Origin: Sphingopyxis sp. YF1
Lineage (GTDB): Bacteria; Pseudomonadota; Alphaproteobacteria; Sphingomonadales; Sphingomonadaceae
Assembly: GCF_022701295.1 (NCBI RefSeq)
Contig: NZ_CP033204.1
Location: 2,604,001-2,668,000 of the forward strand
Direction of reading: 5' to 3'
Length of the DNA stretch: 64,000 nucleotides
A model generated the notes under the pieces. That model was given only the letters and a program-made list of their open reading frames with translations, did not search any database and had not been told where the DNA came from. Shown here piece by piece: positions 41,942 through 51,297 of this stretch. Within the stretch, counting starts at the first letter, position 1, and each line of letters opens with the position of its first letter. The position numbers and the translations under genes were made by a program.

Positions 41942-42952
41942 ATGATCGCACGCCACCTCCTTGTGCTTGCCGCCGCTGCGGCGACGATCCCCCTGCCCGC
42001 GTCGGCCACGGCGAGCGAGACGATCCCCGGCTGCGCCGCGGCGATCGCCTATTCGAACGCGAACAGGGGGCTCGCGCTGCTCGTCCTGCGCGACGGCGAG
42101 GCGGTCTGCGAGACAGAGGACACGGCCACGCCGCACGAGCTCTGGTCGGGGACCAAGAGCCTCGTCGGGCTGATGGCGGCGGCGGCGGTGCAGGACGGGC
42201 TGCTGACGCTCGACGAGTCGGCGGCGGCGACGATCACCGAATGGCGCGGCGACCCCGAAAAGGCTGCGATCACGCTGCGCCAGCTGCTCGCGATGACCAG
42301 CGGCCAGCCCTCGGCGGTCGGCCGTCCGCAGGGCTATGCGGCGTCGCTCGACATTGCGCTCACCGCAAAGCCCGGCGCCAAATTCCAGTATGGCCCGACG
42401 CCCCTGCAGATCTTCGGCGAGGTGATGCGCCGCAAGCTCGCCGCCGCGGGGCAGGCCCCCGACCCGCGCCGCTATCTCGAACGGCGGCTGCTGACCCCGC
42501 TCGGCGTCAGGGTCGGCGGGTGGAGGAACGGGCCCGACGGCCATCCGCTGATGCCGCAGGGGCTAGCGCTTGCGGCGACCGAATGGGCAAAGATCGGCGA
42601 GTTCGTGCGCCTCGGCGGCCGGTCGGGCGGCAAACCGCTGGTCGACGAAACCACCTTTGCCGCGCTGTTCCGGGGCAGCGAAGCCAATCCGGCCTACGGC
42701 CTCACCTGGTGGCTCCCGCGGGCGACCGCATCGGACGATCCCGTCACCCGGTCGACCGACATCATCGACCCCGCCGGGCTGCCCGCCGACCTGGTCGTCG
42801 CGGCGGGTGCCGGCGACCAGCGCCTCTACGTCATCCCGTCGCTGCGACTGACCATCGTCCGCCAGGCCCGCCTCGACGTCGCCGCGATGCTCGCCGGCCG
42901 CGAGGACGAATGGTCGGACAAGCGCTTTCTGTCGACGCTGCTCGCGCAATAG
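41942..42952 (+). CDS. Second secreted serine hydrolase (beta-lactamase fold)
   Basis: A 336-residue secreted protein: signal peptide ('LLVLAAAAATIPLPASATA') and an SxxK-type nucleophile 'WSGTKSLVGLMAAAAVQDGLLTLDE' followed by 'LLAMTSGQPSAV' and 'FQYGPTPLQIFGEVM'. These features are standard for beta-lactamase-related hydrolases and D-amino-acid/peptide esterases. GGGAGCGGAAG precedes the ATG. It is divergent from the GntR gene with an operator-like palindrome in between, and convergent with the permease gene. Confidence 0.85.
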   Translation: MIARHLLVLAAAAATIPLPASATASETIPGCAAAIAYSNANRGLALLVLRDGEAVCETEDTATPHELWSGTKSLVGLMAAAAVQDGLLTLDESAAATITEWRGDPEKAAITLRQLLAMTSGQPSAVGRPQGYAASLDIALTAKPGAKFQYGPTPLQIFGEVMRRKLAAAGQAPDPRRYLERRLLTPLGVRVGGWRNGPDGHPLMPQGLALAATEWAKIGEFVRLGGRSGGKPLVDETTFAALFRGSEANPAYGLTWWLPRATASDDPVTRSTDIIDPAGLPADLVVAAGAGDQRLYVIPSLRLTIVRQARLDVAAMLAGREDEWSDKRFLSTLLAQ

Positions 42953-43028
42953 GGCAGCGCGGCGCGAGAACCCGGTCTACACCGGCGGATCGCGCGGCAG
43001 TCGATCGCCGCACCACGCTGCTCCGCGG

Positions 43029-44435
43029 TCAGGCCCGGGTGTCGGCCAGCCGGCTCCGCCGCTGCCCGTAGCCGGCGTAGAGCAGGAGGCCGATCGCGTT
43101 CCAGACGAGGCACCACAGCAACGTTTCGACCGGCAGGCTGAAGAAGAGATACAGGCAGCCGCCGATCGTGCCGAGGCCGACCAGCCACACCGCGCGGACA
43201 CGGAACGGGCGCGGCGCGTCGGGAGCGCGGCGGCGCAGCACGAGCAGGCAAAGCCCGACCGCCATGAAGGCGATCAGCGTCCCGGCGTTGGCGAGCGCGG
43301 CGACCTTGCCGATCGGCAGCAGCCCCGCGAGCACCGCGACGATCACCGCGGTCAGCAGCGTGATCCGCGTCGGAGTACCGCGCCGCGAGATGTGCGCGAG
43401 CCGCTGCGGCAGGAAACCGTCGCGCGCCATCGCGAGGAAGATGCGGCTTTGCCCGTAGAGGAAGGCGAGCAGCACGGTCGGCAGCGCGACGACCGCGGTG
43501 GTCGCGACGACCTGTGCGATGCCGCCCTGCCCGATCGAGCGCAGGATCAGCGCGAGCGGCTCGGGGCTGTCGGCGAAGCGCGCGAACGGCAGCGCGCCGA
43601 CCGCGGTCGCGGCAACGAGCATGTAGATGAGCGTGCACACCGCCATCGACCCGATGATCGCGATCGGCAGGTCGCGCGCCGGGCGCCTGGTCTCCTCTGC
43701 CGCGGTCGAAATCGCGTCGAAGCCGTAGAAAGCGAAGAAGATGATCGCCGCCGCGGCCATCACCCCGCGCTGCACCCCGTCGCCATCGACATGCGCCGCA
43801 TAGCCATAGGGCATGAAGGGGTCGAAATTCGCCGCGTCGAAATAGGGCAGGCTGTAGCCGACGAAGAGCAGCAGCGTGACGATCTTTACCACCACCAGCA
43901 CCGAATTGATCCGCGCGCTTTCGCGCGTTCCAAGCAGCAGCAGGCCGGCGACCACGGCGATGATCGCGATCGCGGGCAGGTTGATCAGCCCGCCGAGTTC
44001 GGGCCCGCGCGTCAGCGCTTCGGGGAAACCGATCCCCATCAGGAGCGGCGACGCATAGCCCGACCAGCCCACCGCGACGGTCGAGACCACGAGCGAATAT
44101 TCGAGGATCAGGCTCCACCCGACCACCCACGCGAAGGCTTCGCCGATCCCCGCATAGGAGTAGCTGTAGGCGCTGCCCGCGGCGGGCATCATCGACGAGA
44201 GTTCGGCGTAGGCGAGCGCGGCGCAGGCGCACACCACGCCGGCGATCGCGAAGGAGATCAGCACCGCCGGACCCGCCCGGTCGACGCCGACGCCGATCAG
44301 CGTCAGGATTCCCGTCCCGATGATCGCGCCGACACCGAGCGCCATGAGCTGCGGCCACGACAGGCTGGGCGGCAGCGCGTCGGCGCTGCGCCCTTGCGCT
44401 GCCACCACGGGTTTGCGGCGGGTCCAATTGTTCAC
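43029..44435 (-). CDS. APC family amino-acid permease
   Basis: A 468-residue transporter with twelve predicted membrane helices and the APC core motif 'LGVGAIIGTGILTLIGVGVDRAGPAVLISFAIAGVVCACAALAYAELSSMMPAAGSAYSYSY'. A later 'FFAFYGFDAISTAAEETRRPARDLPIAI' marks the cationic-amino-acid-transporter-like branch. It imports amino acids, plausibly basic ones. It starts at GTG 44435 with GGGAGAG upstream and ends the operon of amidohydrolase, ALDH7 and TPR genes. Confidence 0.93.
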   Translation of the reverse strand: MNNWTRRKPVVAAQGRSADALPPSLSWPQLMALGVGAIIGTGILTLIGVGVDRAGPAVLISFAIAGVVCACAALAYAELSSMMPAAGSAYSYSYAGIGEAFAWVVGWSLILEYSLVVSTVAVGWSGYASPLLMGIGFPEALTRGPELGGLINLPAIAIIAVVAGLLLLGTRESARINSVLVVVKIVTLLLFVGYSLPYFDAANFDPFMPYGYAAHVDGDGVQRGVMAAAAIIFFAFYGFDAISTAAEETRRPARDLPIAIIGSMAVCTLIYMLVAATAVGALPFARFADSPEPLALILRSIGQGGIAQVVATTAVVALPTVLLAFLYGQSRIFLAMARDGFLPQRLAHISRRGTPTRITLLTAVIVAVLAGLLPIGKVAALANAGTLIAFMAVGLCLLVLRRRAPDAPRPFRVRAVWLVGLGTIGGCLYLFFSLPVETLLWCLVWNAIGLLLYAGYGQRRSRLADTRA

Positions 44436-44500
44436 GGTGCATCTCTCCCCAAATTCGCGGCCCGATCGTTCGGGTCCGCCGCCTGCCCGGTCGCGTCAGT

Positions 44501-45496
44501 TCACGGCTTTTCGTTCGGGAACAGCAGCACCCAGTCGGCTTCGGCCTGGATGCGCGCGAAGAAGCTCCAGCTGTCGACGTTGATCGAGCGCTGCAGCCAG
44601 GGCTTCGCCTTTTCGGGCTCGCCGCTGAGGATATAATAGTTGGCCAGGCTGTATGCGGTCGATGCCGCGACGCCGTCGGCGGTTGCGAAAGCCCGGCCGC
44701 TGTCCTTGTCGCTGAAGAAGCTGTCGGCGGCGCGGTTGCCCTTGAACAGCTGGATGCCGTCGAAATAGGTATCCGATCCGCCCTTCGGATGCACTTCGAA
44801 CAGCGTCAGGTCATAAGCATCGAGCAGCTTTTGCGCCTCGCGCAGCTTGCCCGCGCGCGCCAGCGACAGATATTCCCAATAGGTGTTCGCGGTGCGCGCC
44901 TCGACATCGTGCGTGAAGGCCGCCGATTCCGCCGATTTGGCGAACCATTTCGCGGCATTTTCGAAATCATGCTTGCCGAAATAGGCCTGGCCGAGGTGGT
45001 AATAGAGATAATATTGCACGACATCGGGGTCGCCCCTGAAATAGTCGGGACCCGGCTTTTCGCGCTCGAGCGGCTGGTTCTCGTAGAGCTTTGCCGCCTT
45101 CAGCCCCAGTTCGATCGACTTGTCGAATTCGCGCAGCGAGAAATGGCGATGCGCGCGGTGGCGGAGCAGCTTGCCCGAATTGGGGAAGCGCTTGAGCGCC
45201 TGATCGTAAACCGCCGCCGATTCCTTCGTATAGCCCTGATAGAAGAGGATACGGCCGTACCAGGTCGCGCTGTCGACGGTCATGTTCGCGTCGAACGCGG
45301 CCTTGGCGTCGCGCGCCGCGCGCTCGAGCGTCTCGGTCGCGGCGACATTCGCGTTGCGCGAGGGCGCCGTATACATCGGTTGGCCGAGCAGCGAGGTGCC
45401 CTGGAAGCTGCCGTCCTGCGCCGCAGCGGGGAGCGGCGCGGCGACCAGCAGCAGGCCGGCCGACGCAAGCAATTTCAAATGGCTGGATTTCATCAT
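44501..45496 (-). CDS. Secreted TPR protein A
   Basis: A 331-residue protein with signal peptide ('LLASAGLLLVAAPLPAAAQ') and tetratricopeptide-like repeats ('WYGRILFYQGYTKESAAVYDQALKRFPNSGKLLRHRAHRHFSLREFDKSIELG', 'YHLGQAYFGKHDFENAAKWFAKS'). It is a clear paralogue of the protein at 53070-54005. AGAGG precedes two tandem ATG codons. It lies between the ALDH7 and permease genes in one operon. A binding or scaffold role in the periplasm is inference. Confidence 0.85.
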   Translation of the reverse strand: MMKSSHLKLLASAGLLLVAAPLPAAAQDGSFQGTSLLGQPMYTAPSRNANVAATETLERAARDAKAAFDANMTVDSATWYGRILFYQGYTKESAAVYDQALKRFPNSGKLLRHRAHRHFSLREFDKSIELGLKAAKLYENQPLEREKPGPDYFRGDPDVVQYYLYYHLGQAYFGKHDFENAAKWFAKSAESAAFTHDVEARTANTYWEYLSLARAGKLREAQKLLDAYDLTLFEVHPKGGSDTYFDGIQLFKGNRAADSFFSDKDSGRAFATADGVAASTAYSLANYYILSGEPEKAKPWLQRSINVDSWSFFARIQAEADWVLLFPNEKP

Positions 45497-45524
45497 AGAT
45501 CCTCTCCGAACAAATTCCGTGTCT

Positions 45525-47087
45525 TCAGTCGATGTCGAGATCGAACTTCACGCCCTGCGCAAGCGGCAGCGAGGTCGAGTAATTCACCGTCGCGGTAACG
45601 CGGCGCATATAATTCTTCCAGCTGTCGGACCCCGACACGCGGCCGCCGCCGGTGACCTTCTCTCCCCCGAAGGCGCCGCCGATCTCCGCACCGCTCGTCC
45701 CGATATTGACGTTGACGATGCCGCAATCGCTGCCTTGCGCCGACTGGAACTTCTCCGCTTCGCGCACGTCGCCGGTGAACACGCACGACGACAGCCCCTG
45801 CGGCACCCCGTTCTGGAGCGCGATGGCATCGTCGAATGCCGTGTAGGACAGGACATAAAGGATCGGGGCGAAGGTTTCCTCGCGGACGATGTCGGTCTGG
45901 GCGGGCATTTCGACGATCGCGGGGCGGACATACCAGGCGTCGGGCGATCCCGCGACCTCGATCCGCTCGCCGCCGTGGACGGTACCGCCCTCGCGCCGCG
46001 CCTGTTCGAGCGCCCTCTGCATCGCGTCGAACGCCGCCTTGTCGATCAGCGGGCCGACGTGCGTCGCATCGTCGAGCGGGCTGCCGATGTTGAGGCTGCC
46101 GACCGCGGCGATCAGTCGCTTCACGAATCCGGCACGGATATCCTCGTGCGCGATCAGGCGGCGCAGCGTCGTGCAGCGCTGGCCGCAGGTGCCCGTCGCC
46201 GCAAAGATGGTGCCGCGCAGAGCCAGCCCCATATCGGCGCTCGGCGCGACGATCGCGGCGTTGTTGCCGCCGAGTTCGAGGATCGGGCGGCCGAAGCGAC
46301 GCTGGACGCGCACACCGACGTCCTGCCCCATGCGCACGCTGCCCGTCGCGCTGAGGATTGCGACATCGGGGTGATCGGCGAGCATCGCGCCGCACGCGGC
46401 GTCGCCGATCGCGACCTGCACCAGATGATCGGGCGCGAGGTCGTATTCGGCCGCAACCTGCTGCAACAGACCGGCAAAGGCGAGCGCGGTGAGCGGAGTC
46501 TTTTCCGACGGCTTCCAGATCGCGCTGTCACCGCATACGAGCGCGACGGTCGTCCCCCATGCCCACACGGCGGCGGGGAAGTTGAACGCCGAGATCAGCC
46601 CGAGTACGCCCAGCGGGTGCCAATATTCGGTCAGCCGGTGCTCGGCGCGTTCCGACGCGATGGTCAGGCCGAAGAGCTGGCGCGACAGGCCGACGGCATA
46701 TTCGCAGATGTCGATCACCTCCTGCACTTCGCCGCGCGCTTCGGTGAGGATCTTGCCATTCTCGATGGTCAGAAGCCGCGACAGCGCCTCCTTGTGCTCG
46801 CGCACGAGCAGGCCGTAGCGGCGGACCAGCTCGCCGCGATGCGGGCCGGGCACGTCCTTCCAGGCGGCAAAAGCGGTGCGGGCGTTTGCGACCATGGCGT
46901 CCATGTCGCCCGCCCGGTCGGTGCGCAGGAGCGCGAGCGCGGAACCGTCGATCGGCGAACGAACCTCGAGGTCCGTACCCCGGCTGGCATCGAGCGACAG
47001 CCCGAGTTCGTCGAAGATGCCGGCCACCTCCTGGGCAAAGGCGCCCGGTGCGGCGTGATGGGAGATTTTCGTATCCAGAGCGTTCAT
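45525..47087 (-). CDS. amaB: ALDH7-family aldehyde dehydrogenase (aminoadipate-semialdehyde type)
   Basis: A 520-residue NAD(P)-dependent aldehyde dehydrogenase of the antiquitin/ALDH7 branch. Diagnostic parts are 'LELGGNNAAIVAPSADM', the catalytic 'GTCGQRCTTLRRL' and the C-terminal 'GSDCGIVNVNIGTSGAEIGGAFGGEK...GRVSGSDSWKNYMRR', close to alpha-aminoadipic semialdehyde (piperideine-6-carboxylate) dehydrogenase of lysine breakdown. Substrate assignment follows the subfamily, not a test. ATG 47087 has only a weak GGA site. It lies 50 bp after the amidohydrolase gene and 28 bp before TPR protein A. Confidence 0.88.
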   Translation of the reverse strand: MNALDTKISHHAAPGAFAQEVAGIFDELGLSLDASRGTDLEVRSPIDGSALALLRTDRAGDMDAMVANARTAFAAWKDVPGPHRGELVRRYGLLVREHKEALSRLLTIENGKILTEARGEVQEVIDICEYAVGLSRQLFGLTIASERAEHRLTEYWHPLGVLGLISAFNFPAAVWAWGTTVALVCGDSAIWKPSEKTPLTALAFAGLLQQVAAEYDLAPDHLVQVAIGDAACGAMLADHPDVAILSATGSVRMGQDVGVRVQRRFGRPILELGGNNAAIVAPSADMGLALRGTIFAATGTCGQRCTTLRRLIAHEDIRAGFVKRLIAAVGSLNIGSPLDDATHVGPLIDKAAFDAMQRALEQARREGGTVHGGERIEVAGSPDAWYVRPAIVEMPAQTDIVREETFAPILYVLSYTAFDDAIALQNGVPQGLSSCVFTGDVREAEKFQSAQGSDCGIVNVNIGTSGAEIGGAFGGEKVTGGGRVSGSDSWKNYMRRVTATVNYSTSLPLAQGVKFDLDID

Positions 47088-47137
47088 TTTATTGTCCGTT
47101 GAAATGGGGAGAATGAGGGAGATACCCGAGGGTGGCA

Positions 47138-48493
47138 TCACGGGCTGGCAGCGCCTTCCTGTACGATGACGCGACCGCCCTTGATGACGGTGGAAACATG
47201 TTCGAGCACCGTCACATCGCGATAGGGATCGCCCGCGACCGCAATCAGATCAGCGAACTTCCCGGCCTCGATCGTACCGATATTGCCCGACTGCCCGAGC
47301 AGCGCCGCGGCATCGACCGTGGCGGCGCGGAGTGCGGCGGCCGGCGTCATCGGCCCCTGTTCGACCATATGGCGGAACTGCCGCGCATTCTGCCCGTGCG
47401 GCGACACACCCGCGTCCGTACCGAAGGCGATGTTGACCTTGTACCGGACCGCGAGGCGGATGTTCCGGCCGGCAACGGCTCGCGCCTCGGCCATCTTTGC
47501 CTGCACTTCGGGGGTCGCATCGGCGTCCTTGCGCCCGTCGAGCAGGCCCAGCGTCGGCACCAGCCAGGTCCCGCGCTTTGCCATCGCCTGTGCGGTCTCT
47601 TCATCGAGCCAGGTGCCATGCTCGATCGAATCGACCCCGGCGCGCACCGAAGCCGCGACGCCCGCGCCACCATGCGCATGCGCCGCGACCTTGAGACCGA
47701 GGCTGTGCGCGGTGGTGACGATCGCGTTCAGCTCCTCGTCGCTGAGATGCTGGCCGAGGCCGCGCGCCTGTTGCGACATGATGCCCCCCGTCGAGGTGAT
47801 CTTGATCAGGTCGGCGCCATATTTGGCGGCTTCGCGGACGCGCAGCGCACACTCGACGCCGCCGGTGCAGGCGCCGGTATAGTCATAGGGATAGAGCGCC
47901 TCGGTCGTCTTGCGGTTGAGCCCCGACATGTCGCCATGCCCGCCGACGATCGACAGCGACGTGCCCGAAAGGAAGATGCGCGGCCCGACGAGCGCCCCCT
48001 CGTTCACCGCATCGCGCAGCGCGTGGATCGAATAGCCGTCCGAGCCGACGTCGCGCACCGTAGTGAAACCCGCTTCCAGGGTCCTTTTGGCATTGGCAAA
48101 GGCGAAGAGCGCGACATCCTCGGGCGTGTCGATCGCCGCCGACCATAGTTTCGTTTCAGGCGAAAAGCTGAAATGGACGTGCGTGTCGATCAGCCCGGGC
48201 AGCACCGTCCGGCCCTTCAGGTCGATCGCGCGCGCGCCGGGCAGCTCGATATGGCCGGCGCGAATCGCTGCGATCCGGTCGCCTTCGACAATGATCGTGC
48301 TCGGCCCGAGCGGCCGCTCGCCGGGTACCGCGATGACCGCACCCGCGTGGATCAGCAGCGTGTCGGCCCGCGGGGCTTCGGCGGGCACGGCCCGCGCCGC
48401 GGGCACCGCCAGCAGCCCCGCAGCGAGCGCGACCGCCGCGGCGGAGCCCCGCCCCCACCGGCCCCGAGCCGGCCTTTTTTCCGTGCCGTTCAC
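47138..48493 (-). CDS. Secreted amidohydrolase (Xaa-Arg/Lys dipeptidase-like)
   Basis: A 451-residue metal-dependent hydrolase of the prolidase-like amidohydrolase group: signal peptide ('AAAVALAAGLLAVPAARA'), 'LPGLIDTHVHFSFSPE' (HxH), 'ADLIKITSTGG' (bridging Lys), 'VAAHAHGG', 'SIEHGTWLD' and 'FGTDAGVSPHGQN' (metal Asp). Characterised Caulobacter members of this group cleave dipeptides ending in Arg or Lys; the same specificity here is inference. It begins at GTG with AGGAG upstream and heads the operon, divergent from a TonB receptor. Confidence 0.88.
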   Translation of the reverse strand: MNGTEKRPARGRWGRGSAAAVALAAGLLAVPAARAVPAEAPRADTLLIHAGAVIAVPGERPLGPSTIIVEGDRIAAIRAGHIELPGARAIDLKGRTVLPGLIDTHVHFSFSPETKLWSAAIDTPEDVALFAFANAKRTLEAGFTTVRDVGSDGYSIHALRDAVNEGALVGPRIFLSGTSLSIVGGHGDMSGLNRKTTEALYPYDYTGACTGGVECALRVREAAKYGADLIKITSTGGIMSQQARGLGQHLSDEELNAIVTTAHSLGLKVAAHAHGGAGVAASVRAGVDSIEHGTWLDEETAQAMAKRGTWLVPTLGLLDGRKDADATPEVQAKMAEARAVAGRNIRLAVRYKVNIAFGTDAGVSPHGQNARQFRHMVEQGPMTPAAALRAATVDAAALLGQSGNIGTIEAGKFADLIAVAGDPYRDVTVLEHVSTVIKGGRVIVQEGAASP

Positions 48494-48552
48494 GCAAATT
48501 CTCCTGTCGGCCCTCGCCCCGCGGACCCCGTCTGCGGCGCCACTCCATTCGC

Positions 48553-48604
48553 ATAGGAAGTTATTGCTGGAGGGGCAATAAATTTTATGATAGGAAAATT
48601 ATGG
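48553..48604. promoter_or_regulatory. Operator cluster between amidohydrolase and TonB receptor
   Basis: Three copies of a related motif are seen: ATAGGAAGTTATTGC (48553-48567, plus), a reverse copy (48575-48592) and GATAGGAAAATTATGG (48589-48604, plus). Similar motifs lie upstream of the XRE-cupin gene (51195-51210) and the M19-like gene (51951-51967). The cluster fits an operator for that regulator, controlling both divergent promoters. Confidence 0.5.
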
Positions 48605-48671
48605 AAAATTTGGCATGGACCGGAAATCAGAAAAGATTCTGGCCGGGAAAACGGGTCCAAAAGGAGGGAAT

Positions 48672-51116
48672 ATGTCGAAAATCGTGTCACGCCTGCTGCT
48701 GTCATCGACTCTCGCATTCGCGATGGCGCCAGCCGCTTATGCACAACAGACGCCGCCGCCGGCGGATGACAGCGCCGACGCCCGCGATGGCGGCAGCGAC
48801 ATCGTCGTCATCGGCACGCGCCGCAAGGATCGCTCGATCACCGACAGTTCGGTCGCGATCGACGTCATCTCGCCCGAACAGATCAACGCGACGGGCTATT
48901 CGGACGTCAACGATGCGCTGCGCACGCTGGTCCCCGCGTTCAACGCCCAACGACTCCAGGGCAACGACGGATCGTCCTTCGTGCGTCCGATCACGCTGCG
49001 CGGCTCGCCGGCCGATCACGTGCTGCTGCTGATGAACGGCAAGCGCCGCCACCGCGCCTCGATCGTGCAGATCGGGACCGGCCACGCCTCGACCTCGGGT
49101 TCGCAGGGGCAGGATTTCAACGTCATTCCGCCAATCGCCCTGTCGAGCGTCGAGGTGCTGCGCGACGGCGCGTCGGCCCAATATGGCTCGGACGCGATCG
49201 CGGGCGTGATCAACATGGAGCTCAAGAAGCAGAAGAGCGGCGGCTCGCTCATCGGGCAGGTCGGCGAATATTATTCGTCGGGCGGCCGCACCTATGACCT
49301 TCAGGGCCACCTTGCGGTGCCGGTGGGCGACAACGCCTATTTCAACATCGCCGCCCAATATACCGACCAGGCCAAGGCCTATGCCAAGAAGGCAACCCAC
49401 GCGGGGGCCGAGGCGCTGCGCGCGCAGGGCGTTCCGGGCGTGCCCGAACATCCCGAGGGCAACCTCGACCCGCGCTACAAGGCCTTCAAGGCGGTGTGGA
49501 ACGCGGGTGTCGAACTCGGCGACGAGCTCGAACTCTATTCGTTCGGCAACTATATGACGGGCGAAAGCTCGGTGACCTTCGGCCTGCGCCAGCCGTTCGC
49601 GGCGGGCGGCCTCAACGGCCACAGCACCTACGCCAATTCGGCGTTCGACCTCAGCCCCGCCCACCCGCAGCTGTTCAACCTCGCCGCCATCTATCCGGGC
49701 GGTTTCACCCCCGAATTTTCGGGCGACCTCGAGGATTTCAGCGCGCTCGTCGGGCTGCGCGACGAGGTCGGCCGCCTGAAGTGGGACCTGTCGGCGCGCT
49801 ACGGCACCAACACCGTCGACTATACGATCACCGGCACGATCAACGCGTCGATGGGGGTCAATTCGCCGACCTCGTTCAAGCCGGGTTCGCTGACCCAGCG
49901 CGAACTGCAGTTCGACGCCGAGCTGTCGTATGAACTGACCGACAATATCCTCGCCTTTGCGGGTGCCAGCTACCGCAAGGAAACCTATGTCATCGGCGAG
50001 GGCGACCTCGCCAGCTACCTCACCGGGCCGCTGCGCGATCTGCCCGCCGGATCGAACGGCTTCCAGGGCTTCTCGCCCGAATTCGCCGGCAGCTTCGATT
50101 CGAAGAGCTATGCGGTGTTCGGCGAAGTCGATGCCGACATCACCCCCTGGTGGAACCTGTCGGTCGCCGCGCGCTACGAGGATTATGACCAGTTCGGCGA
50201 CAATTTCAGCTACAAGGCCGCGACGCGCTTCGAGCTGAGCGACGCCTTCGCGCTGCGCGGGTCAGTCAGCACAGGCTTCCGCGCCCCGGCCGCCGGTCAG
50301 GTGTTCGGCACCAGCCTGACCTCGCAGCTCGACGGCCTCGGCGGCTTCATCCTCGACGCCGTGCTGGTCCCGGGTTCGCCCGCGGCCAAGGTGTTCGGGT
50401 CGAACGCGCTGACCCCCGAAACCTCGTTCAACATGTCGGCGGGCATCGTCTTCACCGGCATCGACGGGTTCCTGACCACGCTCGATTTCTACCAGATCGA
50501 CGTCGACGACCGCCTGCTTCTGACCCCGTCGCGCAACACGACCGCGGCCGAACGCGCGGCGCTCGCCGCGATCGGTTTCCCCAACGGCGCCGACATCGAG
50601 CAGGTGCGCTATTTCCAGAACGAGATGGACACGCGCGTGCGCGGTTTCGACCTGGTGAGCACCTATCGCCACAGCTGGTCGGACAATGCCTCGACCGACT
50701 TCAGCCTGGCGGTCAACTACAACGAGCAGCATCTGCGCGGCGCGCCGCCCCCGGGCTTCAGCCCCGCGATCGTCACCGAGTTCGAACGCGGCACCCCGCG
50801 CTGGCGCGGCAATTTCTCGGCGACGACCAAGGTCGGCGACTTTGCCTTCATGGGCCGTGCGATCCATTATGGCGCCTGGCGCCGGCTGGACGGCGCGAGC
50901 TTCCTGCCGCGCAAGGCGGTGACGCTGTTCGACGCCGAAGTGACCTATTCGGGTATCGAGAATGTCGACCTGAGCATCGGCGCGCGCAACCTGTTCAACA
51001 TCTTCCCCCCGGGCCGCGGCGCAGCGCGCGCGCGCGCCGGCCTGATCTACGACAACCACAGCGTGTTCGGGGTCGCGGGCGGATTTTACTATTTGAACGC
51101 CAAATTTAAGTTCTGA
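48672..51116 (+). CDS. TonB-dependent receptor of the peptide locus
   Basis: An 814-residue receptor: signal peptide ('LLLSSTLAFAMAPAAYAQ'), plug ('SDIVVIGTRRKDRSITDSSVAIDVISPEQINATGYSDVNDALRTLVP') and a barrel closing with 'FYYLNAKFKF'. AAGGAGGG six bases before ATG 48672 is an excellent ribosome site. It is divergent from the amidohydrolase operon and upstream of the XRE-cupin regulator. It most likely imports peptides or a modified amino-acid compound processed by the neighbouring hydrolases (inference). Confidence 0.93.
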   Translation: MSKIVSRLLLSSTLAFAMAPAAYAQQTPPPADDSADARDGGSDIVVIGTRRKDRSITDSSVAIDVISPEQINATGYSDVNDALRTLVPAFNAQRLQGNDGSSFVRPITLRGSPADHVLLLMNGKRRHRASIVQIGTGHASTSGSQGQDFNVIPPIALSSVEVLRDGASAQYGSDAIAGVINMELKKQKSGGSLIGQVGEYYSSGGRTYDLQGHLAVPVGDNAYFNIAAQYTDQAKAYAKKATHAGAEALRAQGVPGVPEHPEGNLDPRYKAFKAVWNAGVELGDELELYSFGNYMTGESSVTFGLRQPFAAGGLNGHSTYANSAFDLSPAHPQLFNLAAIYPGGFTPEFSGDLEDFSALVGLRDEVGRLKWDLSARYGTNTVDYTITGTINASMGVNSPTSFKPGSLTQRELQFDAELSYELTDNILAFAGASYRKETYVIGEGDLASYLTGPLRDLPAGSNGFQGFSPEFAGSFDSKSYAVFGEVDADITPWWNLSVAARYEDYDQFGDNFSYKAATRFELSDAFALRGSVSTGFRAPAAGQVFGTSLTSQLDGLGGFILDAVLVPGSPAAKVFGSNALTPETSFNMSAGIVFTGIDGFLTTLDFYQIDVDDRLLLTPSRNTTAAERAALAAIGFPNGADIEQVRYFQNEMDTRVRGFDLVSTYRHSWSDNASTDFSLAVNYNEQHLRGAPPPGFSPAIVTEFERGTPRWRGNFSATTKVGDFAFMGRAIHYGAWRRLDGASFLPRKAVTLFDAEVTYSGIENVDLSIGARNLFNIFPPGRGAARARAGLIYDNHSVFGVAGGFYYLNAKFKF

Positions 51117-51194
51117 TCCCGTTCGTTCGAGACGAGCATGGATTTCCGGTAGGCACGGCGATGAAAGGCATAGCGTATATGCCAATCCCGTAGC

Positions 51195-51210
51195 CTATCG
51201 GAAATTTGTG
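51195..51210 (+). promoter_or_regulatory. Operator-like motif upstream of the XRE-cupin gene
   Basis: CTATCGGAAATTTGTG matches the core of the motifs at 48589-48604 and (reverse) 51951-51967. It may mediate autoregulation. Confidence 0.4.
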
Positions 51211-51297
51211 TTTTATAGATTGCGACGGACGATTGATCGGATCATTCCCCGTCCCCGATCGCCGCACGATCTCGAGCAAGTTGAGGATTGGAGACTT

